From the NCBI RefSeq assembly GCF_002022275.1, contig NZ_MSDF01000014.1:88099-152098 (forward strand): DNA of 64,000 nucleotides, written 5' to 3'. Under the pieces are notes generated by a model. It was not told where the DNA came from. It searched no databases and saw nothing but the letters and a program-made list of their open reading frames with translations. Each line of letters opens with the position of its first letter. Within the stretch, counting starts at the first letter, position 1. The translations under genes and the position numbers were made by a program. This document shows positions 52,888 through 61,247 of the stretch, piece after piece. The DNA comes from Pseudomonas fluorescens (GTDB taxonomy: Bacteria > Pseudomonadota > Gammaproteobacteria > Pseudomonadales > Pseudomonadaceae).

Positions 52888-52962
52888 ACGACCTCCTCTT
52901 CAATTATCAACATTGTTAATTTAAACCTTAAAGTCCAGAATAACTCTTTTAAAACAACCTGA

Positions 52963-53927
52963 CTAACAAGTTTTATTTCTCACGTGTTCCTCCGAACTTT
53001 GCCGATCCTCTCTAGGACATTTCGCAAACCTTGCTCTATAGCTGCGAGTGAAGTACGACGGCGACTCAAACCCGCACGCAATGCTCACTTCCAGCACGCT
53101 CAGATCGCTCTGGCGCAATAGCTGCCGGGCTTTTCCAGGCGCAGGCCGAGGTAAAAGTTGCTCGGTGTGTCATTTAGATGCAGGCGAAACAGCCGTTCCA
53201 GTTGGCGACGGGTGACTTTGATCGCGTCGGCCAGCGCCAGCGTGCTCAACGGCGGCTCGGTGTGCTGTTCCATCTCGCCGATCACCTGCACCAGTTTCTT
53301 GTTGTTGATGCCGTAGCGCGTGGCGATCTGCATGCGCTGGTGGTCTTTGCGCGGGCGGATGCGGCTGAGCACGAACTGCTCGGACACCTGAATGGCCAGC
53401 TCGGGCCCGTGGGACTGGGCGATCAGGTCGAGCATCAAGTCGATAGACGCGGTGCCGCCGGCGCAGGTGATGCGGCGGCGGTCGATTTCGAAGAGTTCCT
53501 GGGTCACGGTGAGCTGGGGATAGGACTCCTTGAAGGCATCGATGGCTTCCCAGTGCAGCGTCAGGCGGTGGCCGTCGAGCAAACCTGCTTCTGCCAGCAC
53601 GCAGGCGCCGGTGTCGATGGCGCCGAGGGTCACACCGTCGTGGTCAAGACGGCGCAGCCAGTGTTCCAGCGCGGGGGTGGCGAACTTCAAGGGTTCGAAG
53701 CCGGCGACCACCATCAGCGTCGCGCCCTTTTTCAGCGGTTCCAGCGCAGCGTCGGCGTTGACCGACATGCCATTACTCGCCAGCACCGCGCCGCCATCGG
53801 CGCTTAATACGTGCCAGCGGTAGAGCTCGCCGCGAAAGCGGTTGGCCACCCGCAAGGGCTCCAGCGCGGAGATAAAACCAATGGCCGAGAAGCCCGGCAT
53901 CAGCAAAAAATAGAAATCCTGGGACAT
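52963..53927 (-). pseudogene. cdhR: Carnitine catabolism regulator CdhR, frameshifted
   Basis: An AraC-family regulator of the GATase1-like type. The N-terminal domain is intact (FYFLLMPGFSAIGFISALEP; AIDTGACVLAEAGLLDG), and the first helix-turn-helix is intact (STLALADAIKVTRRQLERLF). After LGLRLEK a single base is missing near 53129-53130, so the frame ends at 53100 (PGSYCARAI). Restoring one G gives ARQLLRQSDLSVLEVSIACG then FESPSYFTRSYRARFAKCPR and a stop at 52963, for 321 residues. The second helix-turn-helix is lost in the truncated form. It is divergent from caiX, as in P. aeruginosa. A sequencing error is possible. Confidence 0.88.
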
Positions 53928-54120
53928 GGTGGCGCTCTCGTAGGACGGGCAGCGTGGCACTGTGATACTCCCGTTCCCGGGTGGATTCAAGGGGGCAGGT
54001 CGCTGCAGTGCAAGAGCTGGTCGCCGCCGTGCGTTTTGTCACCCTCGAAGGTACGTAACTTGGCCTCACGGCGCACAAAGACGCCGGACCCCACAATAAC
54101 GACCTGCCGAGGGATCCACC

Positions 54121-55065
54121 ATGAACCGACTGATCAGCCGCTGCGTGCTTGCACTCAGCGCCAGCGCCATTTTGAGCACCAACGTGATGGCCGCCGACGC
54201 GGCGTCTTGCCAGAACGTGCGCATGGGCGTGGTGAACTGGACCGACGTAATCGCCACCAGCGCCATGACCCAAGTGTTGCTCGACGGCCTCGGCTACAAA
54301 ACCAAACAAACCAGCGCCTCCCAGCAAATCATCTTCGCCGGTATCCGCGACCAGCGCCTGGACCTGTTCCTGGGCTACTGGAACCCGCTGATGACCCAGA
54401 CCATCACCCCGTTTGTCGACGCCAAGCAAGTCAAAGTCCTCGACAAGCCGAGCCTGGAAGATGCTCGCGCCACCCTCGCCGTGCCGACTTACCTGGCGGA
54501 CAAGGGCCTGAAAACCTTCGCCGACATCGCCAAGTTTGAAAAAGAGTTGGGCGGCAAAATCTACGGCATCGAGCCAGGCTCGGGCGCCAACACCCAGATC
54601 AAGGCGATGATCGCCAAGAACCAGTTCGGCCTGGGCAAATTCCAGCTGGTCGAGTCCAGCGAAGCCGGCATGCTCGCCGCCGTCGACCGCGCCGTGCGCC
54701 GCAAAGAGGCCGTGGTGTTCTTCGGCTGGGCGCCGCACCCGATGAACGTCAACGTCGCCATGACTTACCTCACCGGCAGCGACGACGCGCTGGGCCCGAA
54801 CGAAGGCATGGCCACCGTGTGGAGCGTGACCTCGCCGACCTACGCCGAACAGTGCCCCAACATCCACAAACTGCTGACCAACCTGACCTTCACCGCCGCC
54901 GACGAGAGCCGGATGATGCAGCCGTTGCTGGATCACAAGGACGCCATCGAGTCCGCCAAGCAGTGGCTCAAGGATCACCCGCAAGACCAGGCTCGCTGGC
55001 TGGAAGGCGTGACCACCTTCGACGGCAAACCGGCTGCAGCCAACCTGCAACTGACCGCCAAATAA
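54121..55065 (+). CDS. caiX: Carnitine ABC transporter substrate-binding protein
   Basis: A 314-residue periplasmic binding protein of the OpuAC/ChoX type with a Sec signal peptide (about 1-24, ending VMAADA). Binding-site-like regions: RMGVVNWTDVIATSAMTQVL, LFLGYWNPLMTQTITPFVD and YGIEPGSGANTQIKAMIAKN. No permease or ATPase gene is adjacent; in P. aeruginosa CaiX works with the shared CbcWV core. It is the first gene of the carnitine operon and divergent from cdhR. It resembles the CbcX-type protein at 63039. Confidence 0.94.
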   Translation: MNRLISRCVLALSASAILSTNVMAADAASCQNVRMGVVNWTDVIATSAMTQVLLDGLGYKTKQTSASQQIIFAGIRDQRLDLFLGYWNPLMTQTITPFVDAKQVKVLDKPSLEDARATLAVPTYLADKGLKTFADIAKFEKELGGKIYGIEPGSGANTQIKAMIAKNQFGLGKFQLVESSEAGMLAAVDRAVRRKEAVVFFGWAPHPMNVNVAMTYLTGSDDALGPNEGMATVWSVTSPTYAEQCPNIHKLLTNLTFTAADESRMMQPLLDHKDAIESAKQWLKDHPQDQARWLEGVTTFDGKPAAANLQLTAK

Positions 55066-55084
55066 CCTGAATCGACTCACCGTG

Positions 55085-55106
55085 TCGCAGCCGCTGTTGG
55101 CTGCGA
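55085..55106 (+). other. Perfect hairpin between caiX and cdhC
   Basis: TCGCAGCC pairs perfectly with GGCTGCGA around GCTGTT, with no T-run. It starts 20 bases after the caiX stop. Such hairpins often protect the mRNA of abundant binding proteins from 3' decay, which is inference here. Confidence 0.6.
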
Positions 55107-55143
55107 GCGGCATCACTACGCCCGCCTGTAAGGAACCTGCCTC

Positions 55144-56031
55144 ATGAATCACGACGTCATCATCACCTGCGCACTCACCGGTGCTGGCGACACGACCAGC
55201 CGAAGCCCGCACGTGCCGGTCACTCCCAAACAAATAGCCGCCGCCGCGGTGGAAGCTGCCAAGGCCGGTGCAACGGTTGTGCACTGCCATGTGCGTGACC
55301 CTGAAACCGGCAAGTTCAGCCGCGACGTGGCCCTGTACCGCGAGGTGATGGAGCGCATCCGCGAGGCGGACGTCGACATCATCGTCAACCTCACCGCCGG
55401 CATGGGTGGCGACCTGGAGATCGGCGGCGGCGAGAACCCGATGGAGTTCGGCCCCAACACTGACCTGGTCGGCCCGCTGACCCGCCTGGCCCACGTGGAA
55501 GAGCTACTGCCGGAAATCTGCACCCTCGACTGCGGCACCCTGAACTTCGGCGACGGCGACACCATTTACGTGTCCACCCCGGCGCAACTGCGCGCTGGCG
55601 CCAAACGCATTCAAGAGCTGGGCGTGAAGGCCGAGCTGGAAATTTTCGACACCGGCCACCTGTGGTTCGCCAAGCAGATGATCAAGGAAGGCCTGCTCGA
55701 CAACCCGCTGTTCCAACTGTGCCTGGGCATTCCGTGGGGCGCACCGGCCGACACCACCACCATGAAAGCCATGGTCGACAACCTGCCCGCCGACGCGGTG
55801 TGGGCCGGCTTCGGCATCGGCCGCATGCAAATGCCAATGGCCGCACAGGCGGTGCTGCTGGGCGGCAACGTGCGGGTCGGCCTGGAAGACAACCTGTGGC
55901 TGGACAAAGGCGTGCTGGCCACCAATGGCCAGTTGGTGGAGCGCGCGAGTGAAATCCTCAGCCGCTTGGGTGCGCGGGTCATGACCCCGGCGGAAGGTCG
56001 CGTGAAGATGGGCCTGACCAAACGCGGTTAA
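55144..56031 (+). CDS. cdhC: 3-dehydrocarnitine cleavage enzyme (BKACE family)
   Basis: A 295-residue beta-keto acid cleavage enzyme: [20 protein letters not shown] at the start, [20 protein letters not shown] with the zinc-binding His-x-His, and [20 protein letters not shown]. It cleaves 3-dehydrocarnitine with acetyl-CoA to acetoacetate and betainyl-CoA. The operon position between caiX and cdhA matches P. aeruginosa. Confidence 0.95.
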   Translation: MNHDVIITCALTGAGDTTSRSPHVPVTPKQIAAAAVEAAKAGATVVHCHVRDPETGKFSRDVALYREVMERIREADVDIIVNLTAGMGGDLEIGGGENPMEFGPNTDLVGPLTRLAHVEELLPEICTLDCGTLNFGDGDTIYVSTPAQLRAGAKRIQELGVKAELEIFDTGHLWFAKQMIKEGLLDNPLFQLCLGIPWGAPADTTTMKAMVDNLPADAVWAGFGIGRMQMPMAAQAVLLGGNVRVGLEDNLWLDKGVLATNGQLVERASEILSRLGARVMTPAEGRVKMGLTKRG

Positions 56032-56056
56032 CTCCCTGCCGAAACCGGATCAAAAA

Positions 56057-56147
56057 TGTGGGAGCGGGCTTGCTCGCGAATGCGGTGAATCAGTCACCGA
56101 ATGCACTAACTGACACACCGCATTCGCGAGCAAGCCCGCTCCCACAT
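56057..56147. repeat. REPIN, GCGGGCTTGCTCGCGAAT family
   Basis: GTGGGAGCGGGCTTGCTCGC and complement around a 44-base spacer, inside the carnitine operon between cdhC and cdhA. Confidence 0.87.
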
Positions 56148-56177
56148 GGGTACATCACATTATTCAGGATTGTCGCC

Positions 56178-57143
56178 ATGAGCTTTATCACCGAAATCAA
56201 AACCTTCGCCGCCCTCGGCAGCGGTGTCATCGGCAGCGGCTGGGTCTCCCGCGCCCTCGCCCACGGCCTGGATGTAGTCGCCTGGGACCCTGCGCCCGGT
56301 GCCGAAGCCGCCCTGCGCAAACGCGTCGCCAATGCCTGGGGCGCGCTTGAGAAACAAGGCCTCGCGCCCGGCGCCTCCCAAGACCGTCTGCGCTTTGTCG
56401 CCACGATTGAAGAATGCGTGAAAGACGCCGATTTCATCCAGGAAAGCGCCCCGGAACGCCTGGAGCTGAAACTCGAATTGCACAGCAAGATCAGCGCGGC
56501 GGCCAAGCCGAATGCGTTGATCGGCTCAAGCACCTCGGGCCTGTTGCCGAGTGAATTCTACGAGGGCTCGACCCACCCGGAACGCTGCGTGGTCGGCCAC
56601 CCGTTCAACCCGGTTTACCTGCTGCCGTTGGTGGAAGTCGTCGGCGGCAAGCACACTGCGCCCGAAGCGATTCAAGCGGCGATCAAGGTGTACGAATCCC
56701 TCGGCATGCGCCCTTTGCATGTGCGCAAGGAAGTGCCGGGCTTTATCGCTGACCGCCTGCTTGAAGCGCTGTGGCGTGAAGCGCTGCACCTGGTGAATGA
56801 CGGCGTGGCCACCACCGGCGAAATCGACGACGCGATTCGTTTTGGCGCCGGGCTGCGTTGGTCGTTCATGGGTACTTTCCTGACCTACACCCTGGCGGGT
56901 GGCGATGCCGGTATGCGGCACTTCATGGCGCAGTTCGGCCCGGCGTTGCAGTTGCCGTGGACCTACCTGCCAGCGCCAGAGCTGACCGACAAGTTGATTG
57001 ATGATGTGGTGGATGGCACCAGCGATCAGTTGGGCAAGCACAGCATTTCGGCGCTGGAGCGCTATCGTGATGATTGCCTGCTGGCGGTGCTGGAGGCCGT
57101 GAAAACCACCAAGGAAAAACACGGCATGAGCTTCGCTGAATAA
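56178..57143 (+). CDS. cdhA: L-carnitine dehydrogenase
   Basis: A 321-residue NAD-dependent 3-hydroxyacyl-CoA-dehydrogenase-type enzyme oxidising carnitine to 3-dehydrocarnitine. The Rossmann motif is [20 protein letters not shown]. The catalytic region includes [20 protein letters not shown] and [20 protein letters not shown] (catalytic His). The start [10 protein letters not shown] was chosen because AGGA lies 11 bases upstream and the longer frame begins inside the REPIN. Confidence 0.96.
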   Translation: MSFITEIKTFAALGSGVIGSGWVSRALAHGLDVVAWDPAPGAEAALRKRVANAWGALEKQGLAPGASQDRLRFVATIEECVKDADFIQESAPERLELKLELHSKISAAAKPNALIGSSTSGLLPSEFYEGSTHPERCVVGHPFNPVYLLPLVEVVGGKHTAPEAIQAAIKVYESLGMRPLHVRKEVPGFIADRLLEALWREALHLVNDGVATTGEIDDAIRFGAGLRWSFMGTFLTYTLAGGDAGMRHFMAQFGPALQLPWTYLPAPELTDKLIDDVVDGTSDQLGKHSISALERYRDDCLLAVLEAVKTTKEKHGMSFAE

Positions 57144-57157
57144 CCGCTGTTGATCTC

Positions 57158-57230
57158 TGTGGGAGCTGGCTTGCCTGCGATAGCGATGCAAGATTCACCA
57201 CCGCCATCGCAGGCAAGCCAGCTCCCACAG
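57158..57230. repeat. REPIN, GCTGGCTTGCCTGCGAT family
   Basis: Outward arms around GCGATGCAAGATTCACCACC, between cdhA and cdhB inside the carnitine operon. Confidence 0.85.
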
Positions 57231-57260
57231 TTGACCGAGTACTGATCCGGAAACCCAGAC

Positions 57261-57737
57261 ATGCCTGCACTGACCACCTACACCACCAAAATCCTCCCCG
57301 ACTGGGTCGACTACAACGGCCATCTGCGCGACGCGTTCTACCTGCTGATCTTCAGCTACGCCACAGACGCCTTGATGGACACACTCGGGCTGGACAGTGA
57401 AAACCGCGAAGCCAGCGGCCACTCGCTGTTCACCCTGGAGCTGCACCTGAACTACCTGCACGAAGTGAAACTCGGTGCCGAGGTGCAGGTGCACACCCAA
57501 CTGATCGCCCATGACGCCAAGCGCTTGCACCTCTATCACAGCCTGCATCTGGTGGGTGACGACAAAGAGTTGGCAGGCAACGAGCAGATGCTGCTGCACG
57601 TCGACCTCGCCGGTCCGCATTCGGCGCCGTTTACCGAGACCACGCTGGAAAAACTCACGGCGATCAGCGCCGAACAAGCTGACCTGCTGCGCCCTGCCCT
57701 GCTCGGCCGAGTGATTGGGTTGCCGCCTAAAAAATAA
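57261..57737 (+). CDS. cdhB: Betainyl-CoA thioesterase
   Basis: A 158-residue hot-dog-fold thioesterase: ILPDWVDYNGHLRDAFYLLI, with the Asp-Tyr-Asn-Gly-His catalytic pattern, and HSLFTLELHLNYLHEVKLGA. It releases glycine betaine from betainyl-CoA, linking carnitine to the gbc/dgc/sox pathway. It is 12 bases upstream of the dioxygenase gene. Confidence 0.94.
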   Translation: MPALTTYTTKILPDWVDYNGHLRDAFYLLIFSYATDALMDTLGLDSENREASGHSLFTLELHLNYLHEVKLGAEVQVHTQLIAHDAKRLHLYHSLHLVGDDKELAGNEQMLLHVDLAGPHSAPFTETTLEKLTAISAEQADLLRPALLGRVIGLPPKK

Positions 57738-57749
57738 CCAGGAGCCGCT

Positions 57750-58910
57750 ATGCAAACCGCCGCCGCCATTGCCGATTTCCGTACCTACCCGAAGATCAGC
57801 GACCTCGCGGATGCGCGAGTGCTGGACGATCAAATCCGTGTGCAGTGGGCCGACGGCAGGGTCAGCCCGTTTCATCATCAGTGGCTGCGCGACAACTGCC
57901 CGTGCGCGCAATGCGTGTACAGCGTGACCCGTGAACAGGTGCTGGAAATTGTCGATGTGGAAGAACACCTCAGCGCCGTCAGCGCGCACATCGACCAGGG
58001 TTTTCTCAGCGTGCAATGGCGCGGCGGCCACAGCAGCCGGTACGACCCCGGCTGGCTGCGGGCCCACGCTTACGACGATGAGTCACGCGCCGAGCGCCGG
58101 GCGGCCAAGCCCAAATCCGCGCTGTGGGATCACACCTTTACGCTACCGGTTTTCGACTATGCCGCCGTGATGGAAGACCCACAGGCTTTGCTGCAATGGC
58201 TGCTGGCGTTGCGCGACACAGGGCTTACGCAAATCCGTGGCGTGCCCACCGAACCCGGTTCCCTGGCGCTGATCGCCCGGCGCATTTCGTTTATCCGCGA
58301 GAGCAACTTTGGCGTGCTGTTCAACGTGCAATCCAAGGCCGATGCCGACAGCAATGCCTACACCGCTTTCAACCTGCCACTGCACAGCGATTTGCCGACA
58401 CGGGAGTTGCAACCGGGGCTGCAATTTCTGCATTGCCTGGTGAATGATGCTGACGGCGGCGAGAGTATTTTTGTTGATGGGTTTGCCATCGCCAATGCGC
58501 TGCGTACGGAGGATGCCGAGGCGTTTCACGCGCTGTGTGAAATCCCCGTGGAGTTTCGCAATAAAGACCGGCACAGCGATTATCGCCGCGTAGCGCCGAT
58601 CATCGCGCTGGATGCTTTGGGTGATGTGGCGGAGATTCGCATGGCTAACTTTCTGCGTGGCCCGTTTGAAGCCAGCGTGGAACAGATGCCGTTGCTGTAC
58701 CGGGCCTATCGACGGTTTATTGCGATGACGCGGGAGGAGCGTTTCCGTCTTGTCCAACGTTTGAATCCGGGCGAATTGTGGTGCTTTGATAACCGCCGGA
58801 CTTTGCATGCGCGCAATGCGTTTGACCCGGCTTCGGGGGCGCGGCATTTTCAGGGGTGTTATATCGATCGGGATGAGTTGCTCTCCAGGATTCTGGTGTT
58901 GCAGCGGTAG
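57750..58910 (+). CDS. Gamma-butyrobetaine dioxygenase
   Basis: A 386-residue 2-oxoglutarate/Fe(II) oxygenase of the BBOX type. The N-terminal zinc-binding DUF971-like domain has RDNCPCAQCVYSVTRE (about 48-63). The TauD-fold catalytic domain has the first His/Asp in FNLPLHSDLPTRELQPG (about 208), the distal His in DNRRTLHARNAFDPASGARH and an Arg for 2-oxoglutarate near the end. It hydroxylates gamma-butyrobetaine to L-carnitine. It closes the carnitine operon where PAO1 has, as I recall, a lipase-like gene (hocS). Confidence 0.93.
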   Translation: MQTAAAIADFRTYPKISDLADARVLDDQIRVQWADGRVSPFHHQWLRDNCPCAQCVYSVTREQVLEIVDVEEHLSAVSAHIDQGFLSVQWRGGHSSRYDPGWLRAHAYDDESRAERRAAKPKSALWDHTFTLPVFDYAAVMEDPQALLQWLLALRDTGLTQIRGVPTEPGSLALIARRISFIRESNFGVLFNVQSKADADSNAYTAFNLPLHSDLPTRELQPGLQFLHCLVNDADGGESIFVDGFAIANALRTEDAEAFHALCEIPVEFRNKDRHSDYRRVAPIIALDALGDVAEIRMANFLRGPFEASVEQMPLLYRAYRRFIAMTREERFRLVQRLNPGELWCFDNRRTLHARNAFDPASGARHFQGCYIDRDELLSRILVLQR

Positions 58911-58922
58911 ACCGAGTTGCGG

Positions 58923-58997
58923 CCATCGCAGGCAAGCCAGCTCCCACAGTTTGATTTGTGCACGCAGTCAAAGGTGGGAGCTGGCTTGCCTGCGATG
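58923..58997. repeat. REPIN, GCTGGCTTGCCTGCGAT family
   Basis: Inverted arms around a 25-base spacer, 13 bases after the dioxygenase stop. Confidence 0.85.
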
Positions 58998-59028
58998 AGG
59001 CCAGTACATCCACCCCAAAAATCAGACA

Positions 59029-59064
59029 AAAAAAGCCCCGATCAAGCCGTGACAAGATCGGGGC
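59029..59064 (-). terminator. Orphan intrinsic terminator for a minus-strand transcript
   Basis: On the minus strand GCCCCGATC pairs with GATCGGGGC across TTGTCACGGCTT and is followed by TTTTTTT. No established minus-strand gene ends here (gbdR ends at 59635 beyond a plus-strand gene), so it implies a short unannotated transcript from between about 59065 and 59275. Confidence 0.75.
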
Positions 59065-59275
59065 AGAGTGCTTTGTGTGAGCGTGACATCCCGAGGGTGA
59101 CCAAACCTTCAAGCTGCTTGCTGGCATTCAGTGTGCCTATTACTTCTATCGGTAAATGACCCGAAAACGACATGCTCATAGCCATCTGAGCCATTCGTTG
59201 ATTCTGCCCTTGCCGACCGGCCGGGGGCCTACCAGAATCCATTCAGACCCCGCTCCCTACACCAGGATAAACGTC

Positions 59276-59539
59276 ATGATGCACGCGGATTTGATTGACC
59301 AGGATGACCTGCTGGGCCACCTGCGCTCGCTGGGTTTTGAAGTGTCCAGCGGCGCCACTGCCGAACAGGCTTGCGAGTGCGCAGTACGCGGTTTGAGCGC
59401 GGCCCGGGCCAAGGCCCTCAAGGGCATGGTGGAGCAGATGTACACCGGCAGTGCGACGATTTTGCCGGCGGTGAGGCAGGCGATCGATAAGCAGTTGTTG
59501 CCGGCTTTGGTGCAGTTCAAGCAGAGCTCTGGTGCCTGA
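59276..59539 (+). CDS. Small conserved hypothetical protein, 87 aa
   Basis: Starts MMHADLIDQDDLLGHLRSLG; AGGAT lies seven bases before the first ATG. Mostly helical and cytoplasmic: GATAEQACECAVRGLSAARA and TILPAVRQAIDKQLLPALVQ. I do not recognise the family. A short gene stands in the corresponding place next to gbdR in P. aeruginosa, as I recall. It converges on gbdR across a REPIN. Confidence 0.7.
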   Translation: MMHADLIDQDDLLGHLRSLGFEVSSGATAEQACECAVRGLSAARAKALKGMVEQMYTGSATILPAVRQAIDKQLLPALVQFKQSSGA

Positions 59540-59547
59540 TAGATCGC

Positions 59548-59621
59548 TATCGCAGGCAAGCCAGCTCCCACATTTGACGGTGTTCACAATTCAAAATGTG
59601 GGAGCTGGCTTGCCTGCGATG
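59548..59621. repeat. REPIN, GCTGGCTTGCCTGCGAT family
   Basis: Inverted arms around a 25-base spacer, between the convergent 87-residue gene and gbdR. Confidence 0.85.
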
Positions 59622-59634
59622 AATCCCCCTCGGT

Positions 59635-60738
59635 CTAGAGCCTTACACTGGCGAAAGTCGACTCATTCCTGGCCTGACTCAACGCCGACAACGGCCCCGA
59701 CAACGGTGACAACACCAGCGCCTGCGGAATCGGCATCATCGCCACTTGCTGGGTAGTGTTGGACCCTACGCGCTCATCCCGTGGCGGAATGCCGAAGTAT
59801 TCGCGGTAGCACTTGGAGAAGTGCGGCGTAGACACAAACCCGCACACCGACGCCACTTCGATGATCGACATCGGCGTTTGTTTAAGCAGCTGCCGCGCAC
59901 GGATCAGGCGCAACTTAAGGTAGTAACGCGACGGCGAGCAATGCAGGTATTTCTGGAACAGCCGCTCCAGCTGACGACGTGACACGGCGACGTACACCGC
60001 CAATTCATCCAGGTCGATCGGCTCTTCCAGGTTGGCTTCCATCAGCGCAACGATTTCCTGCAGCTTCGGCTGGTTGGTGCCCAGCATGTGCTTGAGCGGC
60101 ACGCGCTGGTGATCCTGTTCGTTGCGGATGCGTTCGTAGACGAACATCTCCGAGATGGCCGCCGACAATTCACGGCCGTGGTCGCGGCTGATCAGGTGCA
60201 GCATCATGTCCAGCGGCGCGGTGCCGCCCGAACTGGTGAAGCGGTTACGGTCGAGGGTGAACAAGCGTGTACTCATGGCCACGCGGGGGAAGGCTTCCTG
60301 CATCGACGCCAGGCATTCCCAGTGCACGCTGCAATCAAAGCCATCGAGCAAACCGGCGCAGGCCAGCGCCCAACTGCCGGTGCACACCGCACCGAGGCGA
60401 CGGGACTGACGCGCCTGGCTTTGCAGCCAAGACACATGTTCGCGGGTAACGGTGCGCTGGATACCCACGCCGCCGCACACAATGACAGTGTCCAGGGCCG
60501 GGGCTTTGTGCATGGAGGCATCGGGGGTGATTTGCAGACCGTCGCTGGCCCACACCTGGTTGCCGTCGACACTCAGGGTCGTCCAGCGATACAGCTCGCG
60601 GCCGGACAGCTGGTTGGCCATGCGCAGCGGTTCCACGGCCGACGCCAGGGAAATCAGCGTGAAATTGTCCAACAGCAAAAAGCCGATGGATTGAGGCGCA
60701 CGGTTCTGGGGTTGGGCCCCTGAGTTGAACGACGTCAT
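59635..60738 (-). CDS. gbdR: Glycine betaine-responsive regulator GbdR
   Basis: A 367-residue AraC-family activator with a GATase1-like N-terminal domain (GFLLLDNFTLISLASAVEPL; GAVCTGSWALACAGLLDGFD) and two C-terminal helix-turn-helices (DELAVYVAVSRRQLERLFQK and SIIEVASVCGFVSTPHFSKC). In P. aeruginosa GbdR senses glycine betaine and dimethylglycine and activates gbcAB, dgcAB, sox, cbcX, cdh and plcH genes. It is likely the master regulator of most of this window's right half. Confidence 0.95.
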   Translation of the reverse strand: MTSFNSGAQPQNRAPQSIGFLLLDNFTLISLASAVEPLRMANQLSGRELYRWTTLSVDGNQVWASDGLQITPDASMHKAPALDTVIVCGGVGIQRTVTREHVSWLQSQARQSRRLGAVCTGSWALACAGLLDGFDCSVHWECLASMQEAFPRVAMSTRLFTLDRNRFTSSGGTAPLDMMLHLISRDHGRELSAAISEMFVYERIRNEQDHQRVPLKHMLGTNQPKLQEIVALMEANLEEPIDLDELAVYVAVSRRQLERLFQKYLHCSPSRYYLKLRLIRARQLLKQTPMSIIEVASVCGFVSTPHFSKCYREYFGIPPRDERVGSNTTQQVAMMPIPQALVLSPLSGPLSALSQARNESTFASVRL

Positions 60739-61247
60739 CGCGGTATCTCCTCACACAAAGCGGGTGATGGCCTCAGGCGAGGCTCTTGTTATTGCGCTCG
60801 GCTCCAGCGAGGAGTGAGGCTTTGAATTGATAGAGCAAATGCCATGCCTAAAGTTGAATGGCCGTCCAATAACTCCTGAAAACGACCTGATGACGCGTCT
60901 ATATAAGCCCGCGCCGGAAGTGCGGGATATGGCCCGAAATGGACGCAGGAGCAGGCTGACTCAGGGGGCGTGAGCAGATCGGTAGCACTTGTGGGAAGGC
61001 GCTTTGCGGGTGTGGGAGAAGTCTGTCACCGCCCGCACGGGTGACGGGTGGTCAGGTGCTGAATCGTTTGCAAGCTACTTATCTGTTTGCGACGCGCTAA
61101 AAGGTGGCGCGTTTGGATCCGGGTGTTCACTTTATGAGCAGTAGTGCCTGAACCACCGTCATCGCAGGCAAGCCAGCTCCCACAGTTTGATTTGTGAACA
61201 CATTCAAATGTGGGAGCTGGCTTGCCTGCGATGCAGTCGACTCGGTC
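60739..61247. other. Gene-free region upstream of gbdR
   Basis: 509 bases. The gbdR promoter must lie here, but I recognise no firm -35/-10 pair. A TCACCGCCCGCACGGGTGA-type dyad is at about 61026-61045. The REPIN at 61159-61233 closes it before sdaB. No gene is seen. Confidence 0.5.
61159..61233. repeat. REPIN, GCTGGCTTGCCTGCGAT family
   Basis: Inverted arms around a 26-base spacer, just beyond the 3' end of sdaB. Confidence 0.85.

Larger units (their letters stand above)
58911..59275. other. Gene-free stretch with a REPIN and an orphan minus-strand terminator
   Basis: 365 bases. The REPIN is at 58923-58997 and a minus-strand terminator at 59029-59064. A minus-strand frame ending at 59042 (for example MSMSFSGHLPIEVIGTLNAS onward) could be a small gene or simply part of a small RNA. 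No clear promoter is recognised. Confidence 0.5.

Noticed and set aside
49023..52925. TAATTTAAA at 49023-49031 and 52917-52925 as target-site duplication of the island
   Set aside because: Only nine AT-rich bases in AT-rich DNA, no inverted repeats and no integrase or transposase in the island. Chance is likely.
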